This document shows positions 12,083 to 16,739 of a stretch of 16,739 nucleotides of DNA, piece after piece; positions within the stretch are counted from its first letter, which is position 1, and each line of letters begins with the position of its first letter. This DNA comes from an uncultured Collinsella sp. (lineage in GTDB: Bacteria > Actinomycetota > Coriobacteriia > Coriobacteriales > Coriobacteriaceae), in assembly GCA_902489955.1 (NCBI GenBank), contig CABUBY010000026.1, positions 1 through 16,739 on the forward strand. Reading direction: 5' to 3'. The notes beneath the pieces were generated by a model. The model was not told where the DNA came from. It saw only the letters and a program-made list of their open reading frames with translations, and searched no databases. The position numbers and the translations under genes were made by a program.

Positions 12083-15082
12083 ATGGTAAACGATTTGGGC
12101 AGTATAGACGACCTCGAGCTGATGCCGCTGGGCGGAGGCTATATGGTGCGACGCGAACGCTTGATGAATGAGCTTATCGCCAAGGGCCGAAAGGCCGGCA
12201 TCGTGGTTCTCTATGCGCCCGACGGGTTTGGGAAGACCTCGGTGCTGCTGCAGTACACCCATGAGGTTAAATGCGACCCGACGCGAGGCCCCGTGCGGAT
12301 TATCGAGGCCGATCGCGCCATTGGGCGCGAGGTGTTTATGCAGCTCGAGGTGGTCACCGAAGAACTCAAAGACAAACCGCACTCCCTTATCGCGATTGAT
12401 AATGTGCCAAACCTCGATCAGCACGATACCGAAGACCTCATCGACAGGATTCGCGGCCTGCGCGCTATGGGGGTAGGGGTCTTTATCTCCTGCCGTCCTT
12501 CAAATCGTCAGCTGATTCATGGGCTGGGCGATTCGGTTAAGATCAATGCGCAGATGCTCAAGGTGCATGCCTATGAGTATTCGGCGTGGGCATCGGCGTT
12601 TTCGATCAGTACATCGCTCGACTTTTATCAGCTTACGCAGGGCGTGCCCGAGCTCGTTTCGGCATTGCAGACGGGTCTGTATGGCCAAGGCGACGTAGCC
12701 GGTCTGCTCGAAAACGAGATTGTCAACGTATATGGCGCGGCACTTGTCGATCTGGCTTCGCTCGACAATAATGCACTGTTTTGCGTGGCATGTCTCATGA
12801 TTTTGATGGGCGAGGGCAATATCGCAGAACTCGAGGCTTGTGGGGTGAGGCTGTCGATGGTCGACCAGTCCTACTTTGTACGCGACTACCCGATTTTTGG
12901 CTTGGACCCCGCCGAGCGGAGTTTTACGTGTCTGGGCACGGAGGATAACGGGCGCTTGCGTTTGCGTAAGTTGGTGGCCGAGGTTCGCCCCGAACTTGTT
13001 CCGAGGGCGGCCCGGATTATGCTTAAGGCGGGCCGATGCGATGCGGCGATGGGCCTGGCGGACGCCTTTTTGGACCGTGAAGCGGTCCTTGAACTTGCTG
13101 CGCAGTATGGGGTCGATTTGGCTCTGACGGGGCACGGGGCCGATATCTGCCGAGCAGCGCTGGGTACGATCGATGCCGACGATCCGGCTCCAGAGCCAAC
13201 GCCTGCCGAGGCGCTCGGCGTATATCTGGCGGCGGTCAGCGTGTCCAATACAAAGCTCGCTCGCTATATGGCATCGGTCATCGAGCGCGGGGGCGAACGG
13301 GCGGCCTGCGAAATAGACCCTGTTTCATGGAGGGTGGCCCAGACACTGACGGCTGTTTGCTATGGGGACAACGGGCTTGGGCTTCCTACGAACCTGGCCG
13401 TGCCAGAAATAGAGACGTCCCACACCGCACTCGACATGCTTTCCGCGCATATCGAGGTCAAGCGATGCCTGACCGAACGGGGAGATGACGGCGGCGTTCT
13501 ACAGCAGCTCAAAACGAGCAAGGCCTATGACTGCGAGCTCGACATCGCGGGGATTGTTATACGGGCCGATAGCATGCTGGTGGAGCTCTTTGACGGGTCG
13601 TTTGCGGGAATCGACGAGCGCGACGACGAGATGACGGTGGTGCGGGAGGCGCTCGACGTACGTGGGCTTAAGGCGATGGCTATCTGGGTGCGCATGGTGT
13701 TGGCGGCACGGCGGCTCCTTTCCGGCTTGCCGGTAACCGACGACGCGGCGTTCAACGAGCTCGATCGTTTTGCCGTACGCATGCGCGACAACCAGATTCA
13801 GCTGTTTGGCCTGTTGCTAGAAGGCTGGCAGTCGCTGGCAGAGGGACGGCCGGTTAATGCAAAGTTCCGTGCGGTCCAAGTGCTCAAACTTGCCGAGGAG
13901 TCGATTGCGTACATGCGCGATAATGCATTGCTGCTGGAGCGCGCGGCATATCTGCGTAACACCTCGATGGTTTCGGTGCGCGAGGAAGCGGAGCTACTCG
14001 ATATAAGCCAGACGCAGGTTGGTGGCGCAGAGGCCTGGATGGTGGCGCTGCATTTGGCCTGCGCGGGACGAGATAGCGATCTTGCGGCCTGGATGTCCAT
14101 GAATCGTGCGGGGATTCTAGAGCCATCGTATCGGCTCTTTGCGCGCCTTGCCATGCATTGTCTGGGCGAGCCGGCGGGCAGGATACGCAAGAAGCTTCCC
14201 GTGCGCGAGCTGTCGCGGTACTCGCTGCGCGACGATTTGGAAGGGGAGGGCGAGCGCCTGTTCCAGGCCGGCGAGGTTGAAGCCGTTGATACCATCGACC
14301 ATATCGAGATTCGCATGTTTGGTGCGTTTCGCGCCGAGCGCGACGGGTTTCCCATCACGGACAAAATGTGGCGCCGCAAGAAGGCGGCGACACTTGCCGA
14401 GCGGCTTGCGCTGGGCATGGATGCACTCGTCGATCGTGAGACGCTGGCCATGGAGCTGTGGCCCCATGCCGAGTTCAATAGCGCCCGCAATAACCTGTAC
14501 TCGACGATATCGCGCTTGCGGTCGGCTTTGGGGCCGACGCCGGATGGCAAGTCGTGTGTGCTCATCCAAAATGAATGCATCGGACTCAACGGCGACTACG
14601 TCAAGACCGATGTACGGCTGTTTGACCAGATAAGCCGCGAGGTTTTGGGAAATCGCACGGGTGCGCGCGGGCCCCATTTAGTTGAGCTGTGCCTTAAGAT
14701 TGAGCAGCTTTATGCCGGACCGCTGTATGTTCCCAATGGCTGTAATCCCACCTACTTTTTGCGCATGCGACGCATTATGCAGTCAAAGTACATCGATTGC
14801 ATGATTAAGGGAGCAAATGCCGCTCTAGAAGAAAACGATCTGCAGTCGGCGATTTGGCTGGCAGAGTCGGGGCTTCGACAGGAAACGGCGCGTGAGGATA
14901 TGGTGCGCTGCGCCATGCGCGTCTACAGTGCGGCGGGGCGGCGGCGCGATATCGTCGAGCTGTACAGCGGGCATATGCACCATCTGAGGGAGCAGGTCAA
15001 TGGCGTGCCCGAGCCCGAGACGCGGCGTCTATACGAGCGCTTGGTGGAGGGACGGCTCAATCGCGCGCTGGTCGAGCGATAA
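12083..15082 (+). CDS. Large SARP/BTAD transcriptional regulator with N-terminal P-loop NTPase
   Basis: A 999-residue protein. The start ATG 12083 is backed by GAGGAG (12072-12077). The N-terminal STAND-like ATPase has Walker A APDGFGKT (residues 45-52), Walker B LIAIDN with D106, and an SCRPS segment (136-140) typical of MalT-like sensors. A long helical middle (about 200-730) without clear repeats probably senses a ligand or partner. From about 735 comes an OmpR-like winged helix: IRMFGAFRAERDG, then RRKKAATLAERLAL, LWPHAEFNSARNNLYSTISRLRSALG. A bacterial transcriptional activator domain (BTAD, about 840-995) follows. This arrangement, NTPase first and DNA-binding domain last, differs from Streptomyces SARPs, where the DNA-binding domain is N-terminal. 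No obvious target gene sits beside it, so it may act elsewhere or on its own 390-bp upstream region. Domain calls are by pattern only. Confidence 0.88.
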   Translation: MVNDLGSIDDLELMPLGGGYMVRRERLMNELIAKGRKAGIVVLYAPDGFGKTSVLLQYTHEVKCDPTRGPVRIIEADRAIGREVFMQLEVVTEELKDKPHSLIAIDNVPNLDQHDTEDLIDRIRGLRAMGVGVFISCRPSNRQLIHGLGDSVKINAQMLKVHAYEYSAWASAFSISTSLDFYQLTQGVPELVSALQTGLYGQGDVAGLLENEIVNVYGAALVDLASLDNNALFCVACLMILMGEGNIAELEACGVRLSMVDQSYFVRDYPIFGLDPAERSFTCLGTEDNGRLRLRKLVAEVRPELVPRAARIMLKAGRCDAAMGLADAFLDREAVLELAAQYGVDLALTGHGADICRAALGTIDADDPAPEPTPAEALGVYLAAVSVSNTKLARYMASVIERGGERAACEIDPVSWRVAQTLTAVCYGDNGLGLPTNLAVPEIETSHTALDMLSAHIEVKRCLTERGDDGGVLQQLKTSKAYDCELDIAGIVIRADSMLVELFDGSFAGIDERDDEMTVVREALDVRGLKAMAIWVRMVLAARRLLSGLPVTDDAAFNELDRFAVRMRDNQIQLFGLLLEGWQSLAEGRPVNAKFRAVQVLKLAEESIAYMRDNALLLERAAYLRNTSMVSVREEAELLDISQTQVGGAEAWMVALHLACAGRDSDLAAWMSMNRAGILEPSYRLFARLAMHCLGEPAGRIRKKLPVRELSRYSLRDDLEGEGERLFQAGEVEAVDTIDHIEIRMFGAFRAERDGFPITDKMWRRKKAATLAERLALGMDALVDRETLAMELWPHAEFNSARNNLYSTISRLRSALGPTPDGKSCVLIQNECIGLNGDYVKTDVRLFDQISREVLGNRTGARGPHLVELCLKIEQLYAGPLYVPNGCNPTYFLRMRRIMQSKYIDCMIKGANAALEENDLQSAIWLAESGLRQETAREDMVRCAMRVYSAAGRRRDIVELYSGHMHHLREQVNGVPEPETRRLYERLVEGRLNRALVER

Positions 15083-15114
15083 AAAACGGGCGCCCGAAGT
15101 ACTTGGGCACCCGT
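15081..15114 (-). terminator. Terminator of the YhbY gene (minus strand)
   Basis: ACGGGCGCCC (15086-15095) and GGGCACCCGT (15105-15114) pair with one mismatch. On the minus strand the stem is followed by TTTTTT (complement of 15081-15086), so it ends transcription of the gene at 15152-15451. It overlaps the stop of the SARP gene and may also end that transcript, less efficiently. Confidence 0.85.
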
Positions 15115-15151
15115 AAGCTTGCTATGTGTTGGCTCGCCGGATCATTGGCTC

Positions 15152-15451
15152 TTAGACGAGCCTGATCTTCTCGATGTCCTTGCGCGAGGACTCGCGATAC
15201 AGCGAGAACTTGCGGCCGATGACCTGGACGACCTCGGCGTGGCAACGCTCAGCGAGCTCTTCGGCGGCCTCGCGGGCGGAAAGACTGGAGCCATCGAGCA
15301 CGGAGCACTTAACGAGCTCGTGCTTCTCCAGGTAGGCGACCGTCTGCTCGACGGTGCCCTCGTTGACATCGGACTTACCGATGATGATGGCGGGGTTGAG
15401 GTGATGGGCCATGCTGCGAAGCTGCTTGACCTGGGCTCCTGTCAGTGCCAT
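15152..15451 (-). CDS. YhbY-type (CRM domain) RNA-binding protein
   Basis: A 99-residue single CRM-domain protein, the normal length for YhbY. MALTGAQVKQLRSMAHHLNPAIIIGKSDVNEGTVEQ carries the family's N-terminal helix and the GKxxV loop that contacts RNA, and VVQVIGRKFSLYRESS is the conserved C-terminal strand ending in LYR. E. coli YhbY associates with pre-50S ribosomal subunits and helps their maturation; the same role is likely here. The start ATG at 15451 has only a weak GAAAGCGAG site upstream. A 6-bp GCCCCG/CGGGGC hairpin (15478-15492) lies in its leader. The 180 bp between it and the methyltransferase stop shows no other credible gene. Confidence 0.93.
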   Translation of the reverse strand: MALTGAQVKQLRSMAHHLNPAIIIGKSDVNEGTVEQTVAYLEKHELVKCSVLDGSSLSAREAAEELAERCHAEVVQVIGRKFSLYRESSRKDIEKIRLV

Positions 15452-15632
15452 GGGTTCTCGCTTTCTATGTATGGGGCGCCCCGCGACGGGGCCTTAATCT
15501 ACGTGAGCTGTCCCACGATAGCGCAGGAACGGCGCGGTGTGGAGCGCGTTTGCCCAGTTCGCAAAGAATGCGGATGCCGAACGGGAGAACAACGCGGGTT
15601 GCAGGCGGACGTGTACGGCGGCCGAAAGCGGT

Positions 15633-16520
15633 CTATGGACGGCTCGAAGAGACCGGCTCCCATGCAATAAACGCCCAACGGACCTTGCGTACGTGGTCGA
15701 GCATGTAGCGCCCCTGCGGCACGCCCTTGGACCCTGGCTCGCCGGCATGGGGATTTTCAATCATATGCTGAGCGACGTAGACGCGCAGACGGTCGATCTT
15801 ATCCTCGTTACCGTGCTCGAGCATGCGGGAGAAGTCCACCACGCCCGCCTCAAGGCTATCGAAGGTATCGCGACGAGGCGATTCAAAGTACGTAACCTGC
15901 GGCAGGGCACCCATCTGAATGAGGATGTTGAAGGCGTACACAAAGCCATTACTGCAGGTAACCGAGGCACCGATGGCGTTCATTAGGTGCAGGTCATAGC
16001 GTGGGCTGGAGTTGGCGACCATCGTGACAGCACAACGCCGACGAGCCGTACGGTCGAGCTTGGCAAGCGCACCTTTTAGATTGGTCGTCGTAACCGACCG
16101 ACTGGCAAAGGCAACATCCACCGCTTTCGCGACCGGTCCAACCAAATCCCAATCATCATCCCAAGCAAGCTCAAGCGGCGTAATGCGATCCTCGAGCCCA
16201 TAGTACTCAATACCAGCATCAAGCGTGCCCAACATAGCAGGGGAAAAGTCAGCAGCAATCACAGGATGCCCAGCCTGAGCAAGCGGAATAGCAATCGACC
16301 CAGCTCCACACCCCATATCAAGCACGGATTCACCAGGCTTTAACGCCAACAGCTTCATAAAGTCCCGGGCATACGGGGCAGTTTCCAACGGCCGAAAATG
16401 CCGAGCCCGCTTATCCCATTCAAAAGAATCATCAGCCCGCCGCCGACCAGCCTGCAGGCGCATCCATTCGCCATTCCAATCAGCGGAAAGAAGCTCAGAG
16501 CGAGCGTCCCCATCAACCAC
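15633..16520 (-). CDS. Class I SAM-dependent methyltransferase
   Basis: A protein of 295 residues from GTG 16520. This start is chosen because AGGAGG (complement of 16527-16532) sits 7 bases upstream; the ATG at 16580 would add 20 hydrophobic residues and has no binding site. The SAM-binding motif I is VLDMGCGAGSIAIPLA (about residues 66-81), followed by the acidic VIAADFSPAML loop, where the ribose hydroxyls would bind. The N-terminal LLSADWNGEWMRLQAGRRRADDSFEWDKRA is a recurrent opening of a methyltransferase family I recall from Coriobacteriia and Clostridia, sometimes near iron-uptake genes. The substrate is unknown. The C-terminal half (SSPRYDLHLMNAIG and VVDFSRMLEH) has no motif I can tie to a target. 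No terminator was identified after the stop. Confidence 0.88.
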   Translation of the reverse strand: MVDGDARSELLSADWNGEWMRLQAGRRRADDSFEWDKRARHFRPLETAPYARDFMKLLALKPGESVLDMGCGAGSIAIPLAQAGHPVIAADFSPAMLGTLDAGIEYYGLEDRITPLELAWDDDWDLVGPVAKAVDVAFASRSVTTTNLKGALAKLDRTARRRCAVTMVANSSPRYDLHLMNAIGASVTCSNGFVYAFNILIQMGALPQVTYFESPRRDTFDSLEAGVVDFSRMLEHGNEDKIDRLRVYVAQHMIENPHAGEPGSKGVPQGRYMLDHVRKVRWAFIAWEPVSSSRP

Positions 16521-16583
16521 GGGCCAACCTCCTAGCAACAAAAAAGCGACCCCTCCCAAAAGAAGAGCCGCAACCAGCATATA

Positions 16584-16712
16584 TCAGAAAGAACCGTTCC
16601 AACGCCAAACCGCCACACCAACCAAGGCGGGCAGAAGCGAAGCGACTGCCACTGAGCCAGAACCCAGCCAAGGTTGAGATGTGCGGGAGCCCCGCCGCCG
16701 GGCGGCAGACAT
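16584..16712 (-). CDS. Possible small hydrophobic ORF in frame with the methyltransferase (doubtful)
   Basis: A 42-residue frame from ATG 16712 to TGA 16584-16586. It has a basic N-terminus (MSAARRRGSR), then a hydrophobic run (SVAVASLLPALVGVAVW). After the TGA the same frame continues through a second hydrophobic run into the methyltransferase. It could be a small membrane protein, a decayed or interrupted 5' part of a longer gene, or chance. The other two minus-strand frames are also open here, so evidence for coding is weak, and the binding site (AGGCGA) is poor. Confidence 0.25.
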   Translation of the reverse strand: MSAARRRGSRTSQPWLGSGSVAVASLLPALVGVAVWRWNGSF

Positions 16713-16739
16713 ATAAGGTCGCCTGCTCGGACAGTCCTG

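Noticed and set aside
11841..12089. 82-residue frame before the SARP gene
   Set aside because: It has no ribosome-binding site, overlaps the next gene's start, and has unusual residue composition for this genome.
15494..15760. 88-residue minus-strand frame between the methyltransferase and YhbY genes
   Set aside because: It overlaps the methyltransferase 3' end in another frame and has no binding site or known motif.

Overview
The window reads as chromosomal DNA from a high-GC, gut-type actinobacterium of the Coriobacteriia, most likely Collinsella or a close relative. The basis is high GC with strong codon bias, a large regulator ending in a SARP-type DNA-binding and activator domain, a one-piece tmRNA whose tag ends in ALAA, and gene content typical of that class. 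The genus is an inference, not proven by any single marker.

Left part (1-4854, all + strand). The window opens inside an ABC exporter (transmembrane plus ATPase), followed by a REP-like palindromic element. A two-gene operon follows: an 81-residue small membrane protein and a 691-residue P1B-type metal ATPase whose membrane metal site is SCA rather than CPC, CPH or SPC. This matches the FezB (P1B-6) class linked to ferrosomes, the membrane-bounded iron-storage compartments. The operon has its own promoter with a palindrome lying across it. After a terminator comes a compact toxin-antitoxin operon (RelB/DinJ-like antitoxin, PIN toxin) whose promoter carries three GCTAGC sites.

Middle (4855-6690). 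A minus-strand gene of unknown function is followed by tmRNA (ssrA) with a UUCG-loop terminator. About 700 bp without a convincing gene come next. They hold two 56-bp repeats carrying inverted copies of the ssrA T-arm, and a tandem array of about 5.3 units with a 62-bp period, each unit an imperfect palindrome.

Right-middle (6691-11634, + strand). A patatin-like lipid hydrolase is followed by rplM-rpsI (L13, S9) with a strong promoter and terminator, then glmM, a glucose-family PTS IIA protein and nagB. GlmM and NagB draw on the same metabolite, glucosamine-6-phosphate, for wall synthesis and catabolism respectively. nagB has a long leader rich in predicted hairpins.

Right end (11635-16739). 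A 390-bp non-coding stretch with 15-bp direct repeats precedes a 999-residue regulator with an N-terminal P-loop NTPase and C-terminal SARP/BTAD domains. Convergent to it on the minus strand are a YhbY-type RNA-binding protein and a class I SAM methyltransferase. Upstream of the methyltransferase, its reading frame continues past one TGA into a small hydrophobic ORF.

All positions, motifs and repeats were read by eye from the sequence. Family assignments rest on motif recognition, with no database search.
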